A stretch of 64,000 bases of DNA from Lichenostomus cassidix (GCA_008360975.2 CM039196.1:2418001-2482000); one strand, 5' to 3'; counted from the stretch's first letter, positions 26,201 through 41,200 are shown. Numbers and translations are program-made. The notes: generated by a model from the letters alone, not told the origin.

Positions 26201-29200
26201 CTGGTGGATAAAGCTGTGAAAACTGAGATGAGTGGCCTGCTGCCTTCCTTTTAAATTTATTTATTTTTTAATTTGAGGTGAGAGAGCAAAAAGTCTCCTA
26301 AGTTGCTTTCTGCTGGCTTCTGAAATACTATCTACAGTCAGTGGTTTCAGTACTTTAAGTAGCACTTAAATTCTTCCCTAAATAAGTTAATTTTACATTA
26401 CAGCAAGGACTTAATGTACCCTCGACTTGCTTGAAGCCTAGCAGATCTGAACTGAATTGTTTTTCTCTATTAAATTTTAGACTTTCAATATCCTTCCATG
26501 GGAAACCTCTCACGCAGCCTTGTCAGCCTCTGCAGGTTGGGAGCCCTTTCTTTAATGCAATTTAGCTTTTCCATGAGCACAAGACCTTTTTGCATCATTG
26601 CTGAGTTTCTGTCCCTTCTGATGTCCAAATTAAAGCATACTAATTTTTATATCTGAGCCTAAGAACCAGCAATCTTCCTTCCTGCTGTGACCTGGTTTTA
26701 TTGTGGTGCATGAAACTGTCAAAATATTTCAAAACTGTGAAATCATTCTTTGTACCTCTATTCATATGACTTTTTCCTGAAATCTGTGTGCACATTGAAA
26801 GCCAATCCTTCTTCCAAGGGTGAGAGATTTCTCAATGAACTCAGCCTGGAGAGTTGTCCATGGGACTGGGAGAGCTGTGGTTTGATCTTGGGAAGCTGCA
26901 GGCTCCTGGCTCAACATAAGCAGGGAACACCTGGAGATGGGCACTGGAATGAGTTCGGTGAAGCACAACCCATTTATGGAGGAAACTGTAACCATCTGTA
27001 GGGATTTGTTTCCTCCTGCAGAAGTTTTGAGCCAAGGACTCTGTCCTGGATATCTTCTCAGACTCTGCACATCACATCCAAGGCGTGTGTGCTATTTCAG
27101 TCTCTGCGAGGTGAATCCTGTTGGGCACAAAGGGATCTGTCTTACATGTTAGAGAGATCTTATTAAAGGGTCTCTTAATTCTTCCCCTTCTGAGTCCTGC
27201 ATATTTTTGTCTCAACAGCAATCCTTTCCTGGAACACTGGCATCCTTTCCTTGTGTGTTCAGGGAACCTTCCTTTCTGTACACCTCCCCCTCATACCAGA
27301 AACAATGTGCATGTTAATGTTAAGTCTCTGTTTCATAAAAGCTTGGAATACGAGCCCTGAATGCGTTTGTCAGGATGTTATTAGCCAAAGGTCAGTCCTT
27401 TTATCATCTTAATAACATTCATTACTGTGGTTCCATATGCCATGAGATTCCGAGAGACCGCTGCCCTTCTGACCCTTTCATAAGACAAGAGCATTCCTCT
27501 TGTTATTAAAACTTATTTTTATATCAGTGTGCGCAGCTTTCTTGTCTGTTGTAAATAACTCTGGTCCTCATTTTGTCCACACAGATTTCTCTGGGTATTT
27601 GTGATCTTCCTCCAAAGACAGTGTACTTTAAAAATATTCTTCTGCTGGACCTAGTGATTACCTTTTGAGGATGAGACTTATTTTAAGATACAGTGTCATC
27701 CTTCCCAATTAATAGCATTAACACTTTGTCGCTTATCACTTTGAGGGCCCACAACTGGGAAAGGCCTCTGGTCCCTCTTTGAGACACTGCATGGAAGATA
27801 ACCCATCTGCTCAGCACTGATGAACTCGGGCAGGATCCTGGGAATTGAAGGCTTCTCTCATGTTTTAACATGAGCCTCTCCTCTATAGTCTTCCAGCACT
27901 TTGCATTTATTGCCTTCCCTGAAAAATCAAGGCATGTTCCCAGCATCTGCAGTGTGCTGTACTCTCCTGTCCTGACTGCTGCTGGAATATCCTGTCACTT
28001 TCCTCCTATCTGGAGGATCATGCTTTGTCCATCATCTCAGTTTCCAGACACCTGCACTGTCCTATTTTCCCCTTCATTTCCATATAGCTCTGAGGAAGCA
28101 TCTTTGAGAACAGACTTAAAGCTCTACTTGGTGGTGGTGGTAATTCTTGAGGTCCTGTCATGATACCCAGGTGCAAAAGTCATGTCCCTTAAACCCTCAG
28201 CTCCACTTGGCAGTTGCCAGCAGGCTCAGCAGATGGTAAAGGATTGATTGAGTGGGGGAAAGCAAACTAACCCTTCATCTCTGGACACTGAAGAACTGGA
28301 TGGCTGATTATTTTTGTTCTCCATGCAGATGCCTTGGCCATCTGCACAGACAGACATTTCTGCTTTAATTTTCAAGCAGGTGACGCTGCTGACGGCTCCA
28401 GAGACCCTGGAAGGCTCACAAGTCTAAAAGCAAAGTCTGGTTTGAAGCTTTTCCCCTGGTTTCTGTGCTCCAGCATTAAAACCTGTGGCTTCTGTATTCT
28501 TCTCTTCCTCTGGTTTTCATAATTTCTTCTTTGTGATCTGAGGACTTGCATCCTTCTGGAAGTGGAGAGCAAGGCACTTGCAGATGTTTAGTTTTGAGGA
28601 CAAGGATGATACAGTTACGTTTGGTGGTACCAGACTTGGGTGTCACTCATGCAGGTGAGAGGTTATCATTCTGGGAAAACATACAGAAGGAGCAAACACC
28701 TTTTCTACATCTATTTTTTCTTGTTTTGTAGTCATTATCTTGAACAATTCTTATATTGTCTGTGATTCCATACCATATTCCAAAAAAGATTGATTTTAGG
28801 GTAGTGAACTTGATGTTGCCTTGACAGTTCACACACGCTCCCTTTTTCTTAACAAAGGTGAATGAAGCTGATATAATGTTATAACACAGGCATGATTTTA
28901 AACTTCAGATTTGCACTGATTTTAATACAGGACACAGCACTGCCAATCCTACTGAGCTTGGTGGCTGTCAAAAATCCTTTTTCTTTCTGTATTTTTTTAT
29001 TCTTACGAAAGGACAAAAATGTTGACTGTTGACTGGGATTAGGTTCTCGCTTTTTCAAATACCCAAAGGCAAGTAATGAATTAAGTATTAGGAAGACTGT
29101 GGGGATTTCCTTAAGCCTGTCCTGCGGTGTTTTAGCACACGGTGTATTATTAGTGAAAATTGCATTGAGTTCCAAAGTGTAAAGGATGTAGTCAGAGGTT

Positions 29201-32200
29201 TAGAATTGATCCAAAGCACCCCAAGTTGAAATTTTGTCTCTGACTCACAATATAGTCATGGGCAACTTGCAGTAATTCTAGCAGACAGCTTCTGTGGAAT
29301 AGTTAATGCAGTGAAAAATCAGTTCAAAGACACAGAAGGAAATACTTCGAGTAGATGAAATACTGAGCTGGAAGTGTAATAGACATTTTGAAAGATGGAG
29401 CATGTGGGGTAAACAAGTTTGAGGTATCTCCATAATAAAGTGATTCCTAATTCATGTGCCTCTGGCACATCCAGCCCTGACTCTAAAGGAGTATGACTGG
29501 GTGTCTTTGTAAGGCAAAATGATTAATGAGTGGCCATGAGAAAGGTTCTCTTAATGCTGTGAATTTTTTATGACGCTGCACAATTGATTGTCCCCAAAAT
29601 ATCCTGGTTTTGTACAAGCAGCTTCATTAATATCTAGCCCTGATTCTAAATAATGCAGTGCCTACAACGTTTGTACAAATTGGTGCTGTGCGTGTTTGTG
29701 CTCTGCCTTGTGGGAGCCTGACACTGACAGCCCATCCTGCCTTCAGCTTTTGGGGCTTTTTACAAAAAAATATGTGCTCCATTGCAAGAAAAGCAGCCAG
29801 GAGTGATGGTGCTGATGGTTCTGTAAATGCAGTGCAGGTAAAGTGCACATCCCTAGGTGAGAGTTTTCCTTCCTCAGGGCCTCCTGCATGCCCAGCTTTG
29901 CCTCTGTCGCTCTGCACAGGAGTGATCAGGTGGCATCTCCCTGCAGAGCTGAGAAGAACCCAAAGGGGAACCTTCCTGAAGCTGCAGCTGACCAATGCTG
30001 GATTGGGAAGTTGGATGGTAACTTCTTGGTGGTTCCTATCAGAATTATGTTCAGCTAGAGAGGCATCAATGTTTGGGGACAGGGCAATGCCTGGCTGGAA
30101 TGAAGCACTGCACGTTGCCCAGCCATTGATCAAAACTAAAAGGGGCTGTTTAAAACAGCTGCTCTTTTGCCTTTATTAATGAAGCTGCTGATGAGGAACA
30201 GATTTCTTTCCCTTCTCCCCAGGGTTTCGGGTCATTCCTGTGTGTTTGGAGCAATGAGGCTCAAAGTGCTATTGTAAAGCCTCGTGTTCTGATCATTATC
30301 TTGTTGACTCAAACTAACCTTCCTTCCCAAAATAAGTATTGACATGGCCTTTCATGTATTTTTTTTTAACAGCACTAATTGGATTAAAGTAATTGTCACG
30401 CATGAAGGATGCATGTTAGAGCACAAAGGGCACGGGGGAGGCTCAGCTGTGGGCACCATGGTTACTGGTGACATCACTGGTTTGCTGTTCCCAGCAAGGA
30501 TTGCTGTGCAGCTGAAGCAGAGTGAGGATGGCCCAAACTAAACCCAGGGGATGCAGCCCCTCCCGTTGCCATGGAAACACAGGATGCAGTTTAAAGTTGG
30601 CTGCACGCATAACATGGTGCTCACGGTGTAAGCAACAACCTGGTCCAGTGGTGTCCACAGCTTCTGGATGGGCAGGAATAGTGTTATGGGGAGAGTAGGG
30701 AATCCTGTTGTGGTTGGACTTGTTTTCCTATGGACTCAGCTGTGCACGATGAGACAGAGTGAGGCTTGCTTTGAGGGACAAGAGCAAAACTCACAGCTTA
30801 AGTCTCTTGCTGTCCTCAGGCAGTTTTGTGGTTGTGGGACTGCCAGTCCAACTTGATGTGAATTGTTTCTGATTGGACCTTACAAAGTGCAGGCTCAAAA
30901 GTTCTATTAAAACCATCCCTGGGATAGCAGGGTTCCCATTATTCAGTGTAAGCCTCTGCCTACCTGTAAGATTGTCTTTCTAATATAACCATTAAGACTT
31001 TTTTCAACTCCTGAAATTCAGTTTATCAAAGCTATATTTTGTAAAGGTCCCTAGTCCAGCCCAGCAAAGAACTCTGTCACATCATGGTTAGGATGCTGAA
31101 ATGGGGATTCAAAGATCTGGCTACTGGATGTAGCCCTGTCAGCAGCTCTGTGCCTTCAGGTTACTTTCTCCTTCTTCAAAATGGTGCTCTTTTGTTGATT
31201 CCATCATCTTTAATGTGAGGAGGCTCAGCTGCTCTGACTGGGGCACAAAAACCTTCAACAGCCAGAAGTTCTGTGTGCTGTTGTACTTCAGCACTCTGCT
31301 GTGTTAATAACAGTAAGGGTGATTTTTTTTTTTATTTTAAATTGAATTCCTGTAACTTTCTGTTTGCTTTTAGAACGCTGTGCATTGATAAAATTATGTT
31401 GGTTTTGACATGATGAGAAATTCCGCATCTTGGCTTCTCTAAGAGTGGAATAGTTCCATCTCCTCTGCTCCCTTCTTTCCCTCTGAACAAAGCTTTTTGC
31501 TCAGGTATTGCCCTGGGTATGGTGATAGGATTTTAATTAGTCATTTCAGGTCTTTGACACATATGTTTTGAAAAGAAAAGAACAACTTGGAAAGGATGAC
31601 ACTACTGTACTTCCAGGATAACCCAGCATTTTGTTTTCATAGCCAAAGACCTAGTTTTTGATTACCTGCAGTAAATAGTGACCATGAATGGGGCCTGGTC
31701 TATCAGATATCTGCATCAGCAGGCAGAACGTTGCTGGTGGTGAAAGCAGATTGCTCGTAATGAATTAGATGTCAGCTCAAATGCTCGTGAAGGAGTGGTT
31801 AACAGAACACAGAGCTGAGTCATCCCACAGCAGAGGCGGCTGGAGGCAGAGCAGATACACCCGGAGCAGGCACACCCTCACTGGACATGTTACCCACGTG
31901 CAGCAATCCTCTGCTGGGAAAACCTGTTAAGAATAAACCAAGCATTAGCTCCAGGACCTTTCGGTGTTTCCCAGTGACTCCATCATTGGCTTTCTGGTTT
32001 TAGGTGCTGTTTAATTCTGGCAGCTATGGCTGGAATGTGCTGTCATATTTTGTGCTGGTTTATTTGTGGTGTTTGCCTGCTGATATTGCCACAATAAGCC
32101 AGATTACATGGCTGACACTAACAGGCTGCTTCACTTAAAACCTCTCCCAGCTTTTCTGTCAAATTTAACCATGTGCAAGTTCCCAGTCACAGTGTCACTG

Positions 32201-35200
32201 GTATCCCCTCCAGTATCTGGTGCCTACAGGTGGGGGTGAGGATGGCTGGTGGGCAGCTGGAGCACAGCAAGGAACGCTCTTGCTGGTGGGAAGAAGACAC
32301 CACACTGGAAAATCAATTGTAAGAGTGAAATATCCCTCAGCCTAAACAATGTCCAACTGGAGACAGTTGGGAATATTTTTCCCTTAGTGTATGGAACAGA
32401 TTGAGAGCAAGGAATTTATTCCTCTCCCCCAGCCTGTATTTTGCTTATACCCTAGATGCCTTTGTACTTGCTTTCTAAAACTGAACAGGGTAGGTTTGGT
32501 TAGTGAAAAAAGGTCTTAAGAACTCTCCAGTGATGGCAGGAGTCATCTTGCTAAGCAGCTTCAGGCATTTTTGTGGTCTGATGGACTGTGTGAGGCACTT
32601 CAGGCTTTCTCTGGCTCCCAAAGGACAGGTCTGTTTCTGGGGACTTAATTGGTGTTTATGGTAGCCTTAGCATCCAAAATAATAAAAAAATAGTAATTGG
32701 TCATAGAGAATGTTTTCTCAGCCTCCCTTGCCACAATGATATGTGCAAGTATGTTAGCAGGGTCCTCTGGGGATATTTGCTGTCATGTTCTTGTTCTGTG
32801 GTTACAGAGATGTCTTCACTGTCCTTGTTAACTGAAACCATCAGATGGCTGGAAACTTCTCATATCCCTATCTGTGTCTAAGTGGGCTAAAAAAATCCCA
32901 AGAGTTCAGTGTTATTTTAATGCATTCTCCCAGAAGAGTTTTGTCTGGACTATCAAAATACCCTGTTTCCAAATGGGAGCTGGGGAAAAATAATACCACC
33001 CAAAAAAATCTTCTGGTTATTGTTTCCAGACAATGATTTATGTCTTCCTTACCCATGGATGATAGATCTGTCAAGCGTGGTGCTGTCAGTCTTGATAATT
33101 GGAGTAATCTCAAATAAGAACTCTCATGGGTCCATGGCACTGTGTGACTGCACTGCTGAAAGGAAGTAAGAACTTCATGGGGAAGCTGAAGCATCCCAAC
33201 CTTTTGTAATCACTGTCTCACTTATTTAGATTGAGAGCTTGTACTGGAAACAATAATCAGTGGTAAACAGGGTGAGATTATAGCTATAATCTGTTTTTGA
33301 AAGCTGGAACATGCCTGGATCACCCATTATCACCATGCAGCCTACCCTGTCCTTACTGTTCTCTGCAGGACCATTGCAGTGCTCGGAGTAGTTACAATAC
33401 AAACAGACAACTTCAGGAGAAACTAAACCAACTGAGCTGTTCACAGTGCTGCTGTTGGCTTTGCAGAGATTCTCTGCTTACGAGCCCATGAGCAGCCTGT
33501 GCTGGAGTCCAGGGCAGGAACACAAGGAGGACTCTGGTTTAGGTTAATGTTCTTCTTGGTGTCTTGAGTTAGCTGATGGGGCTGTTTTCCTTCTAATTCC
33601 CCAAAAGCAAAACACTACAAGGCAATCTTAATTTACACAGCCTGACTTGTGTATTTCTCCAGCTGATCCAATAAGCCACATCCTAACTGTTCTATCCAGC
33701 ATTATGCATTCCTGTTCTGGGAATGCTGTTCCTCCAGCTGTGCTGAGACTGCTCGGGTTGTGCAGGTTTCTGCTGGCATCATCCCATTATGGAGCTGTGT
33801 CCCACTAGAAAAACAAAAAAAGTTGCTTTGAGTCAACTGGTTCTGTTCACCTGGGCCAGTTTGTTTGCTGGACTAAGGCTTTGCAAGGTGTGCTGTGTCT
33901 GCTGGTGGGGAGACACATTTCTAACTGAGAAAGGAGATGGAAGATCTGAGAACTGATGAACCTGCCTGTGGAGGGCTTTGTTTACAGCTGTTTGTCTGCT
34001 GTTGAGAAGGGCAGATGATAAACGGGGTTAGGCTGGCCCAGTGGTTAAGTGACATTCATGGGAATTATTCATCTGTGATTGTTGTGCTGAGGTCATGTGC
34101 TGTGTCCCATGCTATGCTGCTGTGCCAAGAGATTTATTTTAATAGAAGCCTTTAAGTAACTGGCATTCTTGCTAATCATGGTGCATCTGCTTCTCTGGGT
34201 TCCCTGTTATGAGTAATTTAATGCTATTACTTTAGCTAGAAGGGATCTGTGTCACCATCTGTCCTGAAAAGCTATTGATGGGGCTGTGCAGAACATGGAG
34301 TGTCATCAGCAGGAGAGAGGGACTTGTAAAGGGATGACTGGATTTCCTCTTGTAATACAAGATGGGTTACTGTGATTATGGGTTAGATAACCTGCATGTA
34401 AAGGCTGTTGGCTACTCTTTGATTTTGTTAGGGACCATTCCTCAGGTATTTATAAAGGGGGAAGATGCTGTGTCAGTAGTGAGTTGCAATGACACAGGTA
34501 GTCTCTTAAATAAAATCTCTACTCTCTAAGCCTGAAACCTTCGAGACTGACCCTAAAGTGCCTGCACATCAGCACCTTCAGCAGATACTACTTAGAAAGG
34601 GTCTGCCACACACTTCTCAAGCCAAATGTTTTCCTAATCAATGGTTATTTTTTAATTGTTATTTACAGACCACTTCCTTGTAACAAGCCCTCTCCAGGCT
34701 GCAGCTCAGGCACAGTAGGGATGAAGAGGCTGCATGGCTGCGGAGCAAATTGCTCTTCACTCACAGAATTGCTTCACTTTCACAGCACCACTTACGCCCA
34801 GAGTACCATCCTGGTCTCTCAAGTGCATGTGGTCAATGTCTTTATTATTGTTGTTATTATATGAGAAAGATACTTTTTTGTCTGTGTGTCTGGTCAGTAA
34901 TTGCACTGTTCACCATCTCTCCTGACTCTTGGCCCTTCATCACTTCACTGCAGGTCGTTGTCTTCTCAACAAGCCAACAGCTAAGTGTGAGAGCCTGGAG
35001 GGCTGGGAAGCAGCTTTGTGTGGGTTTATCCTGGGGAGTTTCTCTTTGATCATACTATCCTTCCCAACAGTGTGTTGTGTTATGAGTATAAATTTGGCCT
35101 GACTCAAAAGTCCTGGCTCTAAAGATAGTTTGGGATATAATATTTGATTTTTTTTTCTTTTTTTTGTCAGCAGAGCTACAGCTCTTATTTCACATTCATC

Positions 35201-38200
35201 TGAGAAAGTGTTCTTACTGCCCTTGTCATATCTTACATAGATAAAGTGACAAGTGGGAGGAATATGAAGGGCCAAAATTTGCTTAAGGTTTACAGCTGGG
35301 TGACAAAGGCTGTGGGCTGGAGTTGGTCATCTGGAAAGGCTGGAGGAGGAAGCACACCCTGCTCCCAGAATAGGGTTTGCAGTTCTGCTGCAGCTGCACA
35401 GAAGTGAATAAAATAACCACAAATCAGAAGTGGGACGTGAACTGACTTTCAGAGAGTCTCAGTGAACTTGGTTCTTCCTTTCTTCCCTCACAATGTCTTG
35501 GGACAATGACACTGTGCCACCCTCACATCTCCCACCATCAGAGGGTTACCAGTTCCAGGTTGTGTGAAAAAGCTGCTGATGGAATTATTCATGTACAGGA
35601 AAATTTGTCCAATGTTGTGGGTTCTCCAGGGTTCCAGCTGTAGGGTGAGAATCAGGCAGCTCATCCTCATCAGAGAAATTTTTGTTAAAACTGCCTGAAT
35701 GGGGAAAAGTGAAGTGGAGAATGATAGTGAGTAAGACTCCTCAGTGGATTTTGGTCACAGATGAGGACTTGCAGAATTGGCTAGAATTGCTATAACTGCA
35801 ATCTAGAAGGGGGTTTTGAATAACTTGACCTGAAGAAAACTCATCTTCCTTCTGCTTATGATTTCTATGTGCTTCTGCCATATAATAAAACTCTAAATCT
35901 CTATAATTTGTATCAACTGTTGAGAGCAGATGCTGTGCAGTTATTCTGTCTGATACTTTCACTATGCTGGCTGGATTACTGCCTTTTCTGAGACCTTTGA
36001 ATTAACCAGATTTTGGGTCATCAAGATTATTTAATGTTGTTGTCATAAATATTTGTACAGGGCTTGGTCAGTGCTTATATAAGATCTGAAAGACAGTAAT
36101 TTGTTAGAAGAGGATGTGTGCTTTAATGAACTGCCAGCTGAGTGTTAGAAATAAACTGTAAAAAAGTACTTTTCTGTTTCTCTATTTTTTCTATCACAGT
36201 TTGTGGGGCAGAAAAAAGTGATTATTTAGATTGTCAGTTATTTAGGTTTGTCAGTTATGGCAGTTTAAATTTAAAATCACTCAAGAGCTCTTTATAAACA
36301 GGACTGTTTACTTCTAAACAGCTCTGTTGGCTTAACATCCTGTCTTCAAAAGATAAGAAATTGATCTCTAGCATTTTATTAATAATTTTCTGTTAAACCA
36401 TGTTATCCTTTGAATTGTTTTTATGCCCAAAAATGACAAATTGTTATTGTTTTATATTTCACAGTTGATTCTTGGTATAAAATTCCTTTTTTCCCCCTTG
36501 ATTTCCAAAGTACTGTGCTTTCAAATATAAACAATAATCTCAAAATGCTAACAGTATGAATCTGTTGTTTGGAAATGATGAAGGTTATACATCATCCAAT
36601 CTGCTCAAACGTGTGAGAAATTAATAAATATTTGGTTTGCCTCTAGCTCTTCTTTGAAGCACTGAAATTAGTATTTTTTTATTGAAGGAATTTTTGCCAG
36701 GTTTCTCACGAAAGGACAGTCCTACAAATAAGCCAAAACGCGGAGGCTGCCAGGGGGTGCAGTGATCGTTCTGGCAAACTTGGGTTGTTTCTTCTAAATA
36801 TCTTAATTAGCAGAGCATAGTCTCCAAGCTGTTCTTGGAGAGCTGCTGCTGGGCCAGATCACATGGCCAAAACCCCCAAATTCTGTGGGTTTAGGTTGTA
36901 AAACAGTCTTTATCACTGTGATCATGGAACCACAGAGGGTGGAAAAGAGCTCTGAGATAACATTAAGTCCAACTTAATCACAACAAAATCCACTTTGTCA
37001 ACTAAACCAGAGCACAGAGTGCCAGTCCAGTCATTTCTTGAGCACCTCCAGGGATGGTGGCTCTGATTCCTGACCACTCTTCCAGTGGAGAAATTCTTCC
37101 TGGTGTCCAGCCTGAGATGATGCTGCACCAAGAGCATGTGTGATTCTTCACGCTGACACATCACCACAGGGATGTGCCAGCTTGGACAAACTCCCCTTGG
37201 CTGTGTCATCTGCTGATGCAAAAGGTTTTTGTGCTGTTGGGTTGTTCACAGCTGGAATCAAGGTTTGGGGTGTGATGTGTTACCTGTTACAGGAACAGGA
37301 GGTGTCATTACATCTCTGTTCAAACTGAGGATCCAAATGGGAATTTTCACAGGGTCCCAAAGAAATCAAATCTCTGTTTTTATGTTGGCCAGATGAGTCT
37401 CTAAACTTTTCCTTTATAAATTCTAGGTTTGGTGTTCTTAGTGCCAGGCTGCTGCTCTGCTCAAAAGGAGTCCTAGAAACCATCCCCAGTGTCCATCCAC
37501 GTGCTTTGAGAGGCCAGTCAGTGTGTACAATGCCCTGAAAAATGAACATTTTTGTGACGCGTTTGTGATGTATTTTCCCTTCCAGAAAAAGAGCAGAGAG
37601 GAGACATGTGGGGAGGGCAGTGGAGTGGAGATCCTGGAGAACAGGCCCTACGTGGATGGCCCAGGGGGCAATGGGCAGTACACTCACAAGGTTTACCACA
37701 TCGGGATGCACATCCCCAGCTGGTTCCGCTCCATACTGCCCAAGGCAGCTCTGCGCGTCGAAGAGGAATCCTGGAATGCTTATCCTTACACAAGGACAAG
37801 GTAAAACTGGGCAGAATGTCCACAGCTGCATCCCTGTGTAAAAGAGAGTGTTTGATGTCACTCCCTGGCAGTGGTATTTCCCTCTCCCTTTAAAGCAAAG
37901 GGGTCAACTTCTAAAATTCCTACGCAGTGCTCGACCTCAGGAGTTTGCCTGGGCTGACTGCACACCTACCTGAGGATTTGTGGCTCGTTGCTGTAAAATG
38001 TGGAGCTGTTCTGTCTGTCAAAGCGTGGGGAATCATGAGTAGTTGTTATTTAGTCTTGTATCCTGCACTGTGTGTTCTGTTTAACATTGCAGGTCTCTGC
38101 AAGCTCAGGGAGGTTATAAATGTGCATGGTGCTGGGACAGATGTCATGCTGAATACTGTCAAGGAAGACAGGATGTATTTGTACAGGGGAAAGAAAAATC

Positions 38201-41200
38201 TTAATAAATAAATATATAATCACAGTGCTGCTTTTCTGGGAACTGTCTGTCATTTAACTAGAAAATAACAAACCTACATCCTATGGTTTTCACGCTGAGA
38301 AGGGAAGAGAGCCAGAGGCTCTGTGGAGCCCTATGGGACCTCCTTGTTTCAGCTGATTTTGTCAGGCAGGTCTCAGATACCCTGGAATAAATAACCTTTG
38401 GGCCAGTTACTCCAGTTTAGAGCACTTGCCGTTTTTCAGATTTACAAATCTGATATTCCTGTCATCTTTCATAATAAAAAGGCTTTAATGGGTATTTTGA
38501 TTTTCATGAAAAATCTAGAAAAGTTGCCTAGTTCTGTTGTAGCTGATCTTTGCAAGTAACATCAATCCTGGGAAGGGTGGGGAGTCAGTGTTTGCATATG
38601 GGCTGATGCCAATGACTGGATATAATGGAGCTGCCTGACTTTTAAGTGATTAAAGTTCACTTCCACTCAGTTTTTATCTCTTCTCTTGAAATGCCTATGA
38701 GTCAATCAGTTGGCCAGGAAACCTGTGCTGCACAGAACTAGTTCATATTTTATTCTGCCATAGGTTCCAGGCAGGAGCTTTGCTTTTCTCCTTGCACAGG
38801 TGCATTTCCAGGGTGTCCTTGTATTAGTATCTGTGTCATAACATAAATTTTTAATATAGTGGGCCCAAAATTTATCTCCTTGCTGAAAACTGGTGAGCTC
38901 CTGTCTTAAGAATTTATTAAAGAACAATCTCTTTAATCTGTACAGTTGGTATTTTGAGCATATCTGAAGGAAAACATGAGTGAAGGCTGGCTGGGATTTG
39001 AAGCTGATTTACTCTAAGCTGTGCTGTTTTTTCTGGCTCCCAGGTACACATGTCCTTTTGTGGAGAAATTCTCTATTGATATTGAGACGTACTACAAAAC
39101 TGACCCAGGAGACCATAACAACGTGTTCAACCTTTCTGCTGCAGAAAAAAGACAAACCATTTTAGGTGAATAGACTTTTTCCTCCACTTTTTCCTTTGTT
39201 TTGCCTTTTTTTTTTCTTGGTATGACCATCTGCCTGTCCTTCCCCTCTAAACACACACCTGCACCCCTGTCAGTGTCACTGCAGGTAGGGTTACATCAAG
39301 TAGAGTGAGGATACCAGAATTCTCTTCTAGGCTTGATGCAAATCCCATGGAAATAATTTGAATCCCCCATCTGTAAATTTAAGCCGATGCTTTTCCACCT
39401 TATTTATGCAGCTCCCAAGAGGAGCAAGACATCTAATGAATTTGGAGGTAATAAGTAGAAATAACCCTAAAAGAGGAAAAAAATTGCTGTATAATTGTGA
39501 AAATATTGCTGTTTATTTGTCTGGCTCCTTCATGTATATGAAAATCATTCCTATCTGCACTTTTGATGCATGAAGGTGCATTTAATTTTTGTTCCCTCTC
39601 ATTTTAGTCCTTGCCCTCACGGAGGTTAACACTCACTTCACAGCTGTCTTTAGAAGATTGAGTTAATGTAAGGAATTAATGAGAAAAGGCAAAAGTACTT
39701 CAAGAAAGTACTTTTGTACTTCACTTCAACTATCCTCATTCCTGAGGCTGTCTGACCAGGCTTTCAGTGCTGAGCACATTTGAGTGCCATCACTGCACTG
39801 AGAGGTGTCACAGAGCTGTCACTTCTCAGGAAGTCTGATCCTGCCCTTCAGTCCAAACTTCAGATGCTTCTGCTGAGCACTGGGGGTTGCAGGTCTTTAA
39901 AATATGTTCATTCACTCCACTCCCACTGCAGTTTCCACTTCTCCATTGTTGGATTGTTAATTAGGACTTTAGTTAAACTCTGTGCTTTCCATAGTATTCT
40001 TGGTCTAACAAAGGTAGCTGAGGAGTTACCAGTCCCCTCATTTGATGGACCCAAAGATAAGATGTTCCATGGGAAATGTCTGTTCCATAGCAAGGCAGGT
40101 GTATTTAACTGTCTTGGCTGAGACAGCTGCAGCACTGTGAGTGATATTAGAGAAGCTGGAAGATGGAATGTGCAAAAGATCTGTGTGGAGCTGGAAAGAC
40201 AGAGTGTGCAGAGCTGCCAGAGTGCTGTGGATCTGCAGTTACTGTGGGCAAAAACATCTATTTGGAGCAAAGCCTCTGTTTGCTGGAACTGTGTGTGCTC
40301 GTTCCTCTGGCAGAGCTGATCTCTGCCCAGCAGCAGTGTATAAACAATTTAAATATCAGTTGTTTAAGTGTAAGTAAAAAGAAACCAAATTGCTGTAATG
40401 CTTCTGGTACTTACTAAAACAGAAATAACTCATGAAAAATGATGTTCTCTTGTTTTGCTCAGGAAAAGGAAATGTCTAACTGTTTCCATTTTCTTTCTGT
40501 AGATCCTATTGATATTGTTAAAGATCCTATCCCTCCACATGAATATAAAGCTGAGGAGGATCCAAAGCTGTATAAATCACTGAAGACTAAAAGAGGGCCT
40601 CTCTCAGAAGATTGGATTCAAGAGTACAAGAACAACCCTGGGAAATACCCCATCATGTGTGCATATAAACTGTGTAAAGTCGAGTTCAGATACTGGGGGA
40701 TGCAGTCAAAAATAGAGCGCTTTATCCACGATGTTGGTGAGCATTTATGGTCTTGCAAAGTTCACTCCTTAATGTTTTCACTGAATTGAAACACAAGGTG
40801 AAGTATGTGTGTCACATTCCAAGACAAGTCTGTAAAGAGATTCTCAGATCTGATGACTGTGGGTCAGCTCAGAAAAAAAATCCTGTTATTCTATCACTTA
40901 TAATCGTGGTATGTACAAATCCAAACCATGTGTATCCACTGAAAAGATTTCAAGTGCTTTGTAGGCAAGATCTTGCATTCTCTTTTTCTTTCTCTCTTTT
41001 TTTTTTTTTAAGATAAACTTGCCAGATCATTTTTTAATTCTGCCAGTCTTTTTTATTGTGACCAAAATCCATCCTGAAGGGCTGCCTAAAGAAATAAGCT
41101 TCACTTCAGAGTCCTGAGTGGTTCCAGAAAACCACTCCCTGGAGCATCCCTAGTTTTTACCTGCCTTGTGACAGGACTGGTGGGTCTCTGTGTGTCTCTG

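Larger units (their letters stand above)
23217..37585 (+). other. PITPNM2: PITPNM2 intron 1 (between coding exons 1 and 2), 14.4 kb
   Basis: Bounded by GT at 23217 and AG at 37584-37585. I found no coding sequence. It contains homeodomain and RFX-like motifs at 30376-30578 and a CR1 remnant at 36921-37145. Two overlapping opposite-strand open frames of about 170 codons at 29.6-30.2 kb resemble nothing known and look like chance. The rest is AT-rich unique DNA with scattered short homopolymers. Confidence 0.9.

Noticed and set aside
37280..37861. 193-codon antisense open frame
   Set aside because: Shadow of PITPNM2 exon 2 on the other strand.
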